Shown: in pieces, positions 22,661-33,257 of the stretch
Layout of the letters: each line of letters opens with the position of its first letter
Position numbering within the stretch: the first letter of the stretch is position 1
From: Stenogyne calaminthoides
Lineage: Eukaryota; Streptophyta; Magnoliopsida; Lamiales; Lamiaceae
Assembly: GCA_037126765.1 (NCBI GenBank)
Contig: JBBCBC010000009.1
Span: 24,016,870 to 24,080,869, forward strand
Direction: 5' to 3'
Length of the DNA stretch: 64,000 nt
Translations under genes and position numbers: made by a program
The notes under the pieces: model-generated
Told to the model about the DNA's origin: nothing
Seen by the model: the letters and a program-made list of their open reading frames with translations, nothing else
Database searches by the model: none

Positions 22661-23973
22661 CTCCACCCTAACACAACTCAAATCACCTCAACAGATTATG
22701 AATTCTAAAGAACATCCAAAATAAACCCTATTACAATGAAAAAAGTTCAACATTAATCTCAGTAAATTGTGAAAATCTCATGAAATATAATTTTCTCGAT
22801 ATAAAAATATCAAATTAATATTATTTTAAAGGTATAAGATTATATTTTGTCCGAACCATCATCCAATTAATCAAGAAAAAAAAAGTGTTAGTTTAGTTTG
22901 TGATTATAAAAAAATTATGGAAAACATATGATTAAAGTACACGGGTAAAGAAATTATAATTATAAATTAAAGGCAAAGTAAATTACAAAACAAAAGAACA
23001 AAAGTGCAAGATACACGAACATGTAACAAAAGAACATATCTGATGCTCGTAATTCGAAGAACAAAAGGATGCCTTAATGCAAGAACAAAATAGTGATTTT
23101 GAAGGAGAAATAAGGTATTATTTGAAAAAAAGTAATGTGATTCAAATTTATTGTGAATATAAAGAAAATTGAAAATAAGATCCGAATAATATATTTAGAA
23201 TATAATATAAACATATAAATATAAAGATATAAATAATGATTTTTTCTTTGACTGGAAATTTAAAATAAGATCAAATTATATATAAATAATATATTTAGAA
23301 TAGAATATAGATACATAAAAAATTGGAAATAAGATCTGAATAATATATTTTAATTATAATATAAATACATAAATATAGAGATATAAATAATGATTTTTTC
23401 TTTGACTTAAATTTGAGAATAAGATCAAGTAAAATCTAAATAATATATTTAGAATAAAATATAGATACATAAATATAAAAATGTAGATAATGATTTTTTT
23501 TTGGTATCTACAACTAGAAATTTATAATGAGATCAAATTTCTATGTTAATTTTATTTTTCTAAACCAAAATCACTAATTTAATTATTTATATTATTTTTT
23601 TGAGTCCGTCACATATAAATGACATTGTATGATATTTTCTTGTCATTCAAAAAAAAGTTGATTAGGATCCTAAATATCAATGGAGTATGTGAAAATATAC
23701 TATATCTTCCCAAAAAAAAAAATATCAATTCATTATTAATTTTTAATATTTATACCAATTTTTTCCTAATTTGGAGTTGAAGTTTGTGGAAATTTACTAA
23801 AAAAAATAAATTACAATCCGATTGACATTGAAGCTTGTGGAAATATATAACATATTTCAAATAATTTTTTCAATCCATTATTATTTGTTAATATTTATTT
23901 TCTAATTTTGGTAGAAAAATTCAGCGGTGTCTAAATGAAGGCCGATTTCTATATAATATATATATATATATAT
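22661..23973. other. AT-rich spacer without genes
   Basis: No open frame of interest on either strand. The only internal structure seen is a degenerate tandem repeat at 23171-23502. Confidence 0.7.
23171..23502. repeat. Degenerate AT-rich tandem repeat, about 80-bp unit, four copies
   Basis: Units begin near 23171, 23260, 23319 and 23412. They share AATAAGATC followed by AATAATATATTTAGAATA and ATACATAAATATA; three end in AATGATTTTTTCTTTG-like sequence. Confidence 0.7.
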
Positions 23974-24375
23974 AGTAATGATATAGAACCAACTATTTGA
24001 TTTTTTATGGAACTAGATTAATGACGTGTCATGCCAACTATTTCCTAAATCATGAACCATAAACCCTAAATCATGAACCATTCAGATCGGGTGAACCATG
24101 AACCACTCGGGCCGGGTTTGGGTCTGGGCCGGGTAAAAAGAAAAATTGAATTGAACTAAAAAAATAAAACTGAACAGAAAAAAAAATTACATTTTTTTTA
24201 CCCGGCATGGACCCAACTCGGCTAGAACTGAACCCGGCCCGAGTGGTTCATGGTTCACCCGAACCGAATGGTTCATGATTTAGGGTTTATGGTTCATGGT
24301 TTAGGGAATAGTTGGCATGACACGTCATTAATCTGGTTCCATAAAAAACCAGATAGTTGGTTCTATATCATTACT
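23974..24375. mobile_element. Hairpin MITE 1 (402 bp)
   Basis: It starts AGTAATGATATAGAACCAAC and ends with the reverse complement. The arms of about 180 bases pair almost throughout (for example TGACGTGTCATGCCAAC versus its complement near 24310) around a short A/T-rich loop. Each arm contains AAACCCTAAATCATGAACCA. Noncoding. It lies between TA and CT repeats, so a target duplication cannot be resolved. Confidence 0.8.
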
Positions 24376-24590
24376 CTCTCTCTATATATATAATGTAAAT
24401 ATCTAAAAAATGTATTTAAATAATAAGATCTACAATATCTAAATAATAAATAAAAAGATGTGAGTCATATAATATGTAAATTATATTTGCATATCTAAAT
24501 AGATTTTCTTAAGTTATAAAGAATAAAGAAAAAAAATTCATATTTATATATAAGATATCCTTTAAATATATATATATATATATATATATA

Positions 24591-24988
24591 TTATGGAACG
24601 AGATTAATGAAGTGTCATGCCAACTCATCATCCACATAATTAATTCTACTTAAATAAACTATAGAATGTTTTATAATACACTATACCCTAAACCCTAAAT
24701 CATGAACCATCCGGTAGGGTTCGGATTCGGCGAGTAAAAAAATTAGTTTTTTTTTTTTTGATTCGATTCAAATTTTTTTACGGCTCGGACCCTAACCTAA
24801 CCCGGACGAACCCCGGCCCGAGTGGTTCATAGTTCACCCGACCCGAATGGTTCATGATTTAGGGTATATTGTATTATAAAATATTCTATAATTTATTTAA
24901 ATAGAATTAATTATGTGGATGATGAGTTGACATGACACCTCATTAATCTGGTTCCATAAAAAACCAGATAGTTTTCTATATCACTACT
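24591..24988. mobile_element. Hairpin MITE 2, same family as MITE 1, left end truncated
   Basis: The right end GGTTCCATAAAAAACCAGATAG matches MITE 1. The left arm lacks the terminal 30 or so bases and abuts a TA repeat. Inner arms pair (TAATTAATTCTA with TAGAATTAATTA; AACCCTAAATCATGAACC with its complement). Noncoding. Confidence 0.75.
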
Positions 24989-25051
24989 ATATATATATAT
25001 ATATATATGCCACATGTTAATACATTATGCATATAAAAAAATTTCATATCA

Positions 25052-25056
25052 TATAA
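25052..25056 (+). repeat. Target site duplication of SV2, left copy (TATAA)
   Basis: TATAA precedes the SV2 5' LTR and recurs at 59431-59435 directly after its 3' LTR, 34 kb away. This shows both LTRs belong to one insertion. Confidence 0.9.
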
Positions 25057-25312
25057 TGTTGGGAGATAAATTTAATAAAGAAGATTTTGATTAGATCCCA
25101 AAACCCCTAAGTATGACATGTTCAGGATAATCTTGATAGTTGAGTCAGGATTCAGTTTTAGAGTGTTCAGGATGCTATCTGCACAATGTATAGTAAGCAG
25201 ATATAGATCAGGTTAGATTCTGAAGATTCTGAAGACTCAGTAAGTTTCAAAAAAATGAAGTTTCAAGAAACCGAAGTTTCAAGATGAAATGGAAGTTTCA
25301 AGTTTCAGATGA

Positions 25313-25560
25313 AATCGAGAAATCAAGACTCAAAGGAGAAATCGAGAAATCAAGACTCAAAGCAGAAATCTCAGAAAACCGGAGAAATCAAGACTCAAGT
25401 GAGAAATCGAGAAATCAAGACCTGGGCAGAAATCGAGAAATCAAGACTCAAAGCAGAAATCGAGAAATCAAGACTCAAGATGAAACCGAGAAATCAAGAC
25501 TCAAGATGAATCGAGAAATCAAGACTCAAAAGATGAAATCGAGAAATCAAGACTCGTAAT
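25313..25560 (+). repeat. LTR minisatellite: about nine 26-bp units
   Basis: The unit core is GAGAAATCAAGACTCAA. The SV2 3' LTR has about ten units at 57560-57812, and SV5 has a much longer reverse-strand array (62750-63260). SV1 and SV3 have only degenerate arrays. It lies in U3, upstream of the TATA box. It reads as an E/K/S-rich open frame by chance of repetition. Confidence 0.85.
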
Positions 25561-26190
25561 GAAGACTCAAAGATATCACCAAGGCAGGAAGACTCAAGAC
25601 TCAAGACTGAAGGCAATCAAGACTCTAAGACATCAAGACTCAAAAGACTCAAGATGTAAGATCAAGATCAAGTCTCAAGACAAAGGATATCAAGTCACAA
25701 AATTACGGAAGACTCAAGAATGTATCGAAGCTCAAAGATAACCTCTAATGTTTCGAGGCAATCAAAAATATCTATCTGAAGGATACAATACTGAGAAAAA
25801 TGCGATTACTTAGAAAAATAGATATTGCCCAAGACATTCACATGCAGACAAAAGGAACTAAAACTAAGTGTTGTTAAGGTTATATCACTCAGAGATATTG
25901 ACAAAAAAAGAGCCGTTGTTTTTATCTACATTAACTGAAGACAACAACCAATCAGAGGAAGATATCACATCTTTATCGACCAAAAGTCGCGACAGTCATT
26001 GAAGCATGTCGGTAATCTTATGTTCCGCATCAAAAAAGTGGTGATTTGTTTGCATGAAAAGCACTTTGCCTAAAACATGCTAGGGAGTGTCAAACCATAA
26101 ATATAGCCGTTCATCACACACCATAAGAGGAAACTCATGGAGCTATCTCTTCCAACGGATAGTTTTTCAAGAGTGACCTTGGTGTATGCC

Positions 26191-26198
26191 TATAAATA
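26191..26198 (+). promoter_or_regulatory. TATA box of SV2 5' LTR
   Basis: TATAAATA in TGCCTATAAATACT, matching the same position in the other Sirevirus LTRs. It places U5 at roughly 26220-27241. Confidence 0.8.
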
Positions 26199-26502
26199 CT
26201 TGTGACCCTCTACATTGAAGGTTACGGGAATTTGTAAGCAACTCAAGAGCTCAAACTTATTATTGCAAGTTGAAGCACACGAAAACCCAAGAATTTCCCA
26301 AGTGCTTTATATTGAAGAGAGCTCATTCACTAAGCCTAGTTTTGATAAGATATATCCAAAGCTTAGTAGAGATATCCTAGCCTTTGCATTGTTCTTAATT
26401 GTAAAGGATATCTCATCCTAGTTGGAAACCAACCAAGAAACCCCAAACCCTTTGTAAGGTAGTTTGAGTGTGATTGTTGGTGAGTTGGAGTTGTACAGAG
26501 TT

Positions 26503-26715
26503 AGTAAACTACAGAGGTAGTCAGAAAGCTCTAGAGAAGAAGTGAGTAAACTATCTTGGATAGTCAGAATGCTTGTGTGTGTTTTGAGTAAGTAAACTAC
26601 AGAGGTAGTCAGAAAGCTCAAAATAGAAAGGTTAGTAAACTACAGAGGTAGTCAGAAAACCTTAGGAAGTAGAAAGGTTAGTAAACTACAGAGGTAGTCA
26701 GAAAACCTTAGGAAG
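26503..26715 (+). repeat. U5 minisatellite with GTAAACTACAGAGGTAGTC core
   Basis: Five copies of AGTAAACTACAGAGGTAGTCAG-like units occur, each an imperfect palindrome (CTAC and GTAG). The last two sit in identical 46-bp units starting at 26624 and 26670. The 3' LTR (58735-58900) has one of these units fewer. Confidence 0.85.
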
Positions 26716-27243
26716 TGGTTAAGGAATTTCTCTGAAGAGTCAGAGAGAGTGGACGTAGGAGCTTGAGTCTCTGAACCACTATAACTTGCTGTGTTATTTG
26801 TGTTTCATCGCATTGATTAACTGTTGCATATCTTTAACTGAAAGCATATTTTCACTGATATTCAGTTGGAATCAATCCACTGAAGTTGCATCTAACTGAA
26901 TCACAGCCTTAATCACTATTCCATTAAAAGGAAGGGTTTTTAGCAAAGCATAAAACGAGTATACACTTAGGGCCAACCATTCCGCACATCTGAGTAGCTA
27001 TTCAAGCAACTCAGTATCTCTGAAAGTACTAAGGCTCAGTTGAGATTATCTGAGGCTTCTGAAAGCAACTCAGGATCACTGTCTCAGGTAGACTTTGACT
27101 CAGGGCGATCTGTGCTTCTCAGGACCAAATCATCAGGACAACCTGACCCATCTGACCTCAATGAAGAAAAAGTTTTAAAATCACTAAACACGTGTATTCC
27201 CCCCCATACACGTGTAAGACTCGTTTGCACCGGGACCAACAAG

Positions 27244-27255
27244 TGGTATCAGAGC
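27244..27255 (+). other. SV2 primer binding site
   Basis: TGGTATCAGAGC, perfect initiator-Met-type site, two bases after the 5' LTR. Confidence 0.93.
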
Positions 27256-27366
27256 AGTGGTTCAACTAGACCACCTGCTTTGTTGACCATAGTCTTATTT
27301 GCTAAAGATTCTTGTGGTCTATCTGAACAAATCTTATTTGCTGAAATCTTAAAAGACTCAGACATA

Positions 27367-28105
27367 ATGTCTTCTAAGAAACTTCCCATGTTCTCAGTAG
27401 AGAACTATGATTTGTGGAGACTGAGAATGCAGGCTCACCTGTATTTTAAGCATGAACGTATGTGGAGAGTGATCTCTGAAGGACCATTCCAATTCACTGT
27501 GGTGAATCCCAGAGTTACAGAAAATGAGAGAAATGATCCCAGGACTGAATTTCCTAAGTCTGATGATCAACTTACTCCTGAGGAGAGGAAGTTAGTCAAT
27601 CTAGACTATATTGCCAAAGACACACTATATAACACTATTGATGATGGTGTGATGGGAATGATTTCTCATTGTAATACTGCCAAAGAAATATGGGATACAC
27701 TAGCTGTAATGTGCCAAGGCACATATCATATTAAGGAAAACAAACTTTCAGTTGCCATTGGAAAGTTTGGCCGGTTTTGAATGGAAGATGGTGAATCTAT
27801 TGACAAATTGGAAGTCAGATTCACTAGTATAATGAATGATCTAAATGCACTTGGAAAGAGATATCCACAAAGAGAAGTTGCATTGAAAATTCTTAGAGGT
27901 CTATCTAAGAAATGGGATATTCATGCAGTGGTGATTGAAAACACCAAGAACATTGATTCAATGCCGTACCAACAAGTCTTCTCTGAGCTGAAAGCTTATG
28001 AGTTTGTTATTGATAAGAAATCAAAGAAAGCTGGCAGCAAAGATGATTCTTCATCTAGTAAAAATGTGGCTTTCAAAGCCAAGGATAAAACCTGTAAAAC
28101 TAGAG
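27367..28105 (+). pseudogene. gag: SV2 gag, N-terminal part, interrupted by SV3
   Basis: It starts MSSKKLPMFSVENYD at 27367, the start shared by all Sirevirus copies here. A copia-type capsid region follows (YIAKDTLYNTIDDG, then RFTSIMNDLNALGKRY, about residues 75-190). An in-frame TGA at 27778-27780 replaces a GAA seen in SV4, through a small compensating indel pair. The frame then continues from MEDGESID to KTR at 28105, where the SV3 LTR begins. The zinc-knuckle section, present in SV1 and SV4, is absent. The C-terminal part resumes at 30921. Confidence 0.9.
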
Positions 28106-30203
28106 TGTTGGTCCCGGTGCAAACGAGTCTTACACGTGTATGGGGGGGAATACACGTGTTCAGTGTTTTTAAAACTTTTTCTTCATCGAGGTCACTTTGG
28201 GTCGAGATAATCTCAAGATTAGGTCCCGAGAAGCAACAGATCGCTCGAGTCAAAGTCTCATCGAGATGTTGATCCCGAGCCGCTTTCAGATACCTCAGAT
28301 AATCCCTAACCGAGTCCCGAGTGTCAGAGATCCCGAGTTGCTTGGATCGATAACTAACTCATGAACCCTCGTAAGAGTAAGTTCGGGTTTGGTAACTATC
28401 TGTTCTAGCTACTCAGAAAAAAGCGGAATGGTTGGCCCTTAGTTTATACTCGTTTTAAGCTTTCTTTAAAACCTTCCCGAATGGAATAGTGATTAAGCTG
28501 TGATTCAATTATGCAACTTCAATTGGATTGATTCCAACCGAATATCGAAAAAAAAATATGCTTTCAAATTCGAGTCAATGCAGCGGTTAAGCTATACGAT
28601 AAAAAAGCAATAAACAACACAAAGAATTATAGTGGTTCACGGACTCAAGCTCCTACGCCCACTCTCTCTCGATCCTCGAGAAATTCACTAATCACTTCGA
28701 GCTTTTCGACTACCCGGCAGTAGTTTACTTACTCAACTCGGCCCCGAGCTCGACTACTCTACGAGTTTACTTACTCAACCCGACCTTGAGCTTTTCGACT
28801 ACCTCCGTAGTTTACATTTACTCAAACACAAACAAGCTTTGGACTACCCAGAGCTTACTAACTTCTCCTCTAGAGTTTTCTGACTACTCCGCGTAGTTTA
28901 CTAACTCTTTACAACTCTTCTCACCAACAAACACACTCCAACTACCTTCTCAAGGGTTTGGGGTTTCTCGGTTGGTTTCCAACTAGGATGAGATATCCTT
29001 TACAGTGAAGTACAATGCAAAGGGTTAGGATATCTCGACTAAGCTTTGGATAAATCTTATCAAGCTAGGCTTAGTTTAGAGAGCTCTCTTCAATATAGAA
29101 GCACTTGGGAAATTCTAAGTTTTTCGAGTGCTTTAACTTTTGCGATAATAAGTTTGAGCTCTTGAGTTGCGTATAAATTTCCCGTAACCTTACAATGTAG
29201 AGGGTCACCAGTATTTATAGGCATACACCAAGGTCACTCTTGAAAACTATCCGTTGGAGAGATAGCTTCGTGAGTTTCCTCTTATGGTGTGTGAGGAACA
29301 ACTATATTTAGGGTTTGAAACTCCCTAACACGTTTTAGGCAATAGCCTTTCATGTAGCCGATCTTCACTTTTTGCAGTCTGGAACTTTTGTACATCTGAC
29401 ATCTTTTTTTTTGAATGATCCACATCGATTGGTCAAGATGGTACAAATCTTTGTCTTCCTCTTTTTGACTTTTGTCTCCAGTTAAAGGTAGACACCTTCA
29501 ACGGCTCTTTTGGTTACAAACTCTGAGTTTGATATAACCTTAACAACACTTCCGACTTAGTTCCTTTTGTCTGCATTTGAATGCCTTGGCAAATATCTAT
29601 TTTCTAAGGAATCGCGATCTTCTCAGTATTGCATCCATCAGATAGATATATTCAGTGCCTCAGAACATTCAGTTTATATCGAGCATTCAAGAGACATTCG
29701 AGTCTTGAGAATTATCGCGGCCTTCGATATTCTTGATTTTCGATCTTGATCTTGATCTTGCGTCTTGAGTTCTTCCGAGTCTTGGCGTCTTCGAGTCTTC
29801 AGAGTCTTCTGAGTCTTTACAGATATACTGACTGATATACTGAGTCTTCATGCTGAGTCTTGATTCCTCAAGATCATCTTGAGTCTTGAGATCTCGATTT
29901 CACATCCGAGTCTTGAGATACTCGGTTTTCATCGAGTCTTGATTCTCGATTTTATCGAAGTCTTGAAACTTAAGTTTCATACTGAAACTTCAGTTTCTTA
30001 TTAAACATCTTGAGTTCTTGAGTCTTCGTAACCTATCCTCGATCTATATCTCACGACTATACATTTTTGCGAGATAACATCCCGAATACTCTAAAACCGA
30101 ATCTCGACTCAACTATCAAGATCATTCGAGAACATGTCATACTCGAGGGGTTTTGGGATCTTAATCAAAATCATATATCTTTTATTAAATTCATCTCCCA
30201 ACA
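28106..30203 (-). repeat. SV3 3' LTR (2098 bp), reverse orientation
   Basis: Begins TGTTGGTCCCGG and ends ATCTCCCAACA, the reverse complement of the Sirevirus LTR. It has a reverse TATA box at 29212-29219 and a hairpin with seven G (28142-28148). Many CTGAG or CAG sites of the SV4 LTR read CCGAG or CGAG here. It is inverted relative to the SV2 5' LTR, 864 bp away. Confidence 0.94.
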
Positions 30204-30217
30204 ATTTCCCCCTTTTT
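30204..30217 (-). other. SV3 polypurine tract
   Basis: ATTTCCCCCTTTTT is the reverse complement of the Sirevirus tract and sits at the LTR edge. This identifies the LTR as the 3' one. Confidence 0.92.
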
Positions 30218-30674
30218 GATGATGCCAAAACCTATCTTGTTATAAACATATAACCTATACTCAGGTTTCAGTTTATCATATTACAAGATTGGTTATATTT
30301 TCAACAATCTTCCCCCTTAAATAATGAGTCTCCCAATACTATGAATTAGAGAATCTCCCAATAATTACATAGAGTCTCCCAACAATTATTCTTTCAACAA
30401 TTTCTTCAGTAATGAATCTTCTTAAATAGTTCATCACCAAATACTTAAACAGTTGATTCAGAGACATTCATTCAGGCATATCAAATATAAAAGACATGTA
30501 AATAAGATAATGAGATATTATCTTTTGAGCATAATGATAAATATTCATTGATGATTGGTTTGAGTTACAGATTACAATGAGTTTATCAACAAAATCAAAA
30601 AGACAAAAATTTAAAGATTACAGAATCTTCTGAGTCTTCAGTCTTCAGATTTTGGCTCTTCAGTCTTCTGCTCT
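30218..30674 (-). other. SV3 3' untranslated region
   Basis: Noncoding and AT-rich; the reverse complement of the SV1 and SV2 segments between the third gene and the purine tract. It has extra CTCCCAACAAT-like repeats near 30300-30400. Confidence 0.8.
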
Positions 30675-30920
30675 TCAGTTTGCTTCTACTTCAACTTCAT
30701 CAGCGGGCACCTCCAGGTCGAACATTCTGAAAAATCTCTTCTTCAGCTCATTTCTCTCCTTGATGATATTCAGACTGTTTCCTGTTAAACCCAACTGACC
30801 AGCATACTGAGCAATTTCTTGAGTAATGGCCTTCTCATTCACCAAGCCATTACCAAGTCTTGGAGGAGGATAGGAATATGGACCGGGGGCCTTCTCATTC
30901 ACCAAGCCATTACCAAGTCT
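30675..30920 (-). pseudogene. SV3 third-gene C terminus
   Basis: The sequence RLGNGLVNEKAITQEIAQYAG to VPADEVE and the stop at 30675 match the last about 70 codons of the SV1 and SV2 third genes. The RLGNGLVNEKA segment occurs twice because of the 60-bp tandem duplication. The rest of the gene is missing. Confidence 0.85.
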
Positions 30921-30922
30921 TG
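30828..30922. repeat. 60-bp tandem duplication at the SV3/SV2 junction
   Basis: The 35 bases beginning GGCCTTCTCATTCACC at 30828 recur exactly at 30888. The second copy runs directly into SV2 gag after TCTTG. The repeat sits exactly on a breakpoint. Confidence 0.93.
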
Positions 30923-31696
30923 AATTCTGCATCTAAAGCAATAGATGAAATTCAGAGTTATCAGAGACATGCCACTATAAAATCTGGATTGGGATACATT
31001 CCAGGGGGAACTTCACAAGGTCATCTGAATGCTGCTTCTAGTAGCAAGAAGACTGTCTTTGTTAAACAAGTGGCACCTACTCTTCGGATTGAAGAATTGC
31101 CCAAGGTTTTAGACAAGGGAAAAGGACCTATGGTTCCAGAAAAACAGAACGTTCAGGTAAGAAAGCCCAAACCTCAGGTAAATGCTAGAAAACCTGACCA
31201 CTCAGTAGGAAATTTTCAGGCAAGTACTTCAAAGCCTCAGGCTAAGAATGAAAACCTGAAAAGATCTGCACTGAACCAGCAGAGGAATTTTCAGAAGAGA
31301 AACACTCAGCAGAGACATTCTCAACTGAAAAGACCAAGTCCTCAGATTAGTGAAAGACCCCAATTTCAGTACAGGCAACCTAAACCCCACTTGCCTAAGG
31401 GTAAAGGTTACCTGAACCCAAGTCAACATAGACTCAGACCAGCTGCACAAAAGCCAAAGCAATGGAACAAAAGGCCTGTACCCAAGAAAAATTCTAAGGC
31501 TCATGTTCATGCCAAGGCTAGCACTCATACACAGGAAACTGCTAAGGCACCTAGAGTGGTAAATGTGTATGTAGATGTTTATGGAAGACAGATCAGCTAC
31601 TCTAAAGTAATTAGAGTTGTCAGGCAGATTTGGATTCCAAAAGGTACAAATTTAACTCCGGTAGGACCCTACACCAAATGGGTACCTAAGAATTGA
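30921..31696 (+). pseudogene. gag: SV2 gag, C-terminal part
   Basis: Gag resumes at LNSASKAIDEIQSYQ and stays open for about 258 codons to GPYTKWVPKN, TGA at 31694-31696. This part is rich in Q, K, R and P and probably disordered, with YVDVYGRQI and RVVRQIWIPKG near the end. It matches SV1 8040-8798 and SV4 38222-39000. The pol frame after removal of the CopL insertion is the same as the gag frame, so the TGA separates two in-phase genes. The linker 31697-31784 contains two further TGA codons in that frame. Confidence 0.9.
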
Positions 31697-31779
31697 TCTG
31701 TTTTAGGTTGAAAAACAAGGGCATCGGTGATTGAAGATATGATAGCAATCGATGAGTGGAGATGAAATGGCCCGGCCAG

Positions 31780-31784
31780 ATGGT
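31780..31784 (+). repeat. Target site duplication of CopL-p, left copy (ATGGT)
   Basis: ATGGT precedes the CopL LTR start and recurs at 50631-50635 after its end. Joining across gives W-Y-L-D of SV2 protease in frame. Confidence 0.92.
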
Positions 31785-33257
31785 TGTTGGGATTATATTT
31801 GAAAAAGTATGCTTTTTACTTTGTATAATCGAAACCGAATTTTAGACTTATTTCTTGAAATAAATTGTTTATCATCGATGCTTTAAATATGATTGAATGT
31901 TATATATATTTCTTTGCATAATCTGTTCCATAAATCGTCGTGTTACATCAGTAGTTAATTTAGTGATACCGGATCACGTAAGATTAAATTAAATCCTTGT
32001 AACTATAAGTACGCCATTCACTTAACTAGATGGAAATGAACAACCATCGCGAAAGGTTGAGGTGTAAGGCTCAGATTGGTTTGTCTTGACCAAGAGATTA
32101 CACTAGTGCATGACTGATGCACTGAATAGGACCTACAGGAGGATAAATTCTTCAGAACTGAACATAGAAGAATTAAACCTCAGTGGTTCGTTGTTTCTTA
32201 ACCTTTATCCCTTAAATAGGATCACGTGGGATTGGTAACTATTGCTTTGACTTATCATGGGTAGCGAATCAGAGAGAGATTCAATACTTTTTATCTTGGG
32301 CAATATTATTGGTCACATGTGATTGCTAAGATTTAATACTGAAGAATCGTGGTGCAGAAACGCGCTTGTTTGATTTGCCCCCTTGGGAGGTTCATAAGCT
32401 TTATCATACCAAATCTTGCAAGTGGAATTAGTTTCCGGTATGGATAATAATGTTGAACCGTTCCTTGACCAAGGACAAAAGATGTTAATTAATGGAAAGC
32501 TATTTCAGTGGCTTGAATTAATTAATGGGCTAGATAATCTTAAACACGGGAAATAATGACCGGGAGCCATATTGACTGTATTATGGGTTAAGATGGATAG
32601 TGCGATATTAATTATGTAGTGGGATTAATTAATATTTGTGGGCTTGAATTATATTGTGGCTCAATATTAGATATTCAAGGTCCATTAGAAGGTCCAATCT
32701 TAATTCTCCTAAAGGCCCCCGAGTAGCCCAACAAATAGTCCAATTAACTGAAAAAGGTGATTAAAATAAAATAAATATTGTTGCTTAATTTTCCAACCAA
32801 AATTTCAAAATTTATAGATATGTTGGGAGAAAGATTTTCTTTGAATTTTGTTATGGAATGAAGATATGTATTCTTGGAATACAAGATTATCTCATTAAAT
32901 TCAAGAAATCTCCCACTAGCTTATCTATATAGTAATTTTCAAAAAAATAGAAAATATGATGAGCAAGAAAGATTTTCTTGATTTTCTTGAAAATATATTA
33001 TGGAAGATATGTATTTCTTGAAATACAAGAATATCTCATAAATTCAAGAAGATCCAAATCTTGGATTCTTGCACATTAATTTTTGAAAAATCCATATTAG
33101 AGGAGGTGGGATTTTTGTGGAATATTTTAATTATGGGAAAAAGAATATATAAGATATATTCAAGATTTCTTGGTGACCAAGAAAAGTCTTTTCCCACATT
33201 GATATTTCACTAAAAATTTTGACCCCTCCTCTCCTATAAATAGGGGATGATTAGTTC
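31785..33257 (+). repeat. CopL-p LTR, 5' part (plus strand)
   Basis: It starts TGTTGGGATTATA and matches the reverse complement of the full CopL LTR at 48489-50342 up to GATGATTAGTTC. A TATAAATA box is at 33235-33242. It contains two related blocks of about 100 bp (TTATGGAA and GAAGATATGTATT, near 32850 and 33000). The last 288 bp of the same LTR are at 50343-50630. About 90 bp between the two parts are missing. With ATGGT on both outer sides this is best read as a solo LTR later split open. Confidence 0.88.

Larger units (their letters stand above)
25057..27241 (+). repeat. SV2 5' LTR (2185 bp)
   Basis: Starts TGTTGGGAG, ends GACCAACA. It contains the two minisatellites listed separately, a TATA box at 26191 and the ACACGTGTAT hairpin with seven C (27199-27205). 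It differs from the 3' LTR mainly by minisatellite copy number, including an extra 46-bp unit, plus scattered substitutions. Confidence 0.95.
28106..30920 (-). mobile_element. SV3: 3' end of a reverse-strand Sirevirus inside SV2 gag
   Basis: Reading the minus strand from right to left in window coordinates, it has the end of the third gene, an untranslated region, the purine tract and a full 3' LTR. Everything 5' of the third-gene C terminus is missing, as is the far LTR, so there is no second target duplication to compare; the five bases at the LTR edge are TAGAG. The right edge joins SV2 gag next to a 60-bp duplication. Confidence 0.88.

Noticed and set aside
23171..23502. Centromeric or satellite array
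   Set aside because: Only four degenerate units; far too short and AT-rich low-complexity sequence is an adequate explanation.
25284..25559. Repetitive E/K/S/R-rich open frame in the SV2 5' LTR
   Set aside because: It is the U3 minisatellite read through; unit length and frame vary between copies, and it lies upstream of the LTR TATA box.
25313..25560. Evenly spaced repeats resembling a CRISPR array
   Set aside because: Units are contiguous without unique spacers, lie inside an LTR and recur in each LTR copy; the DNA is plant.
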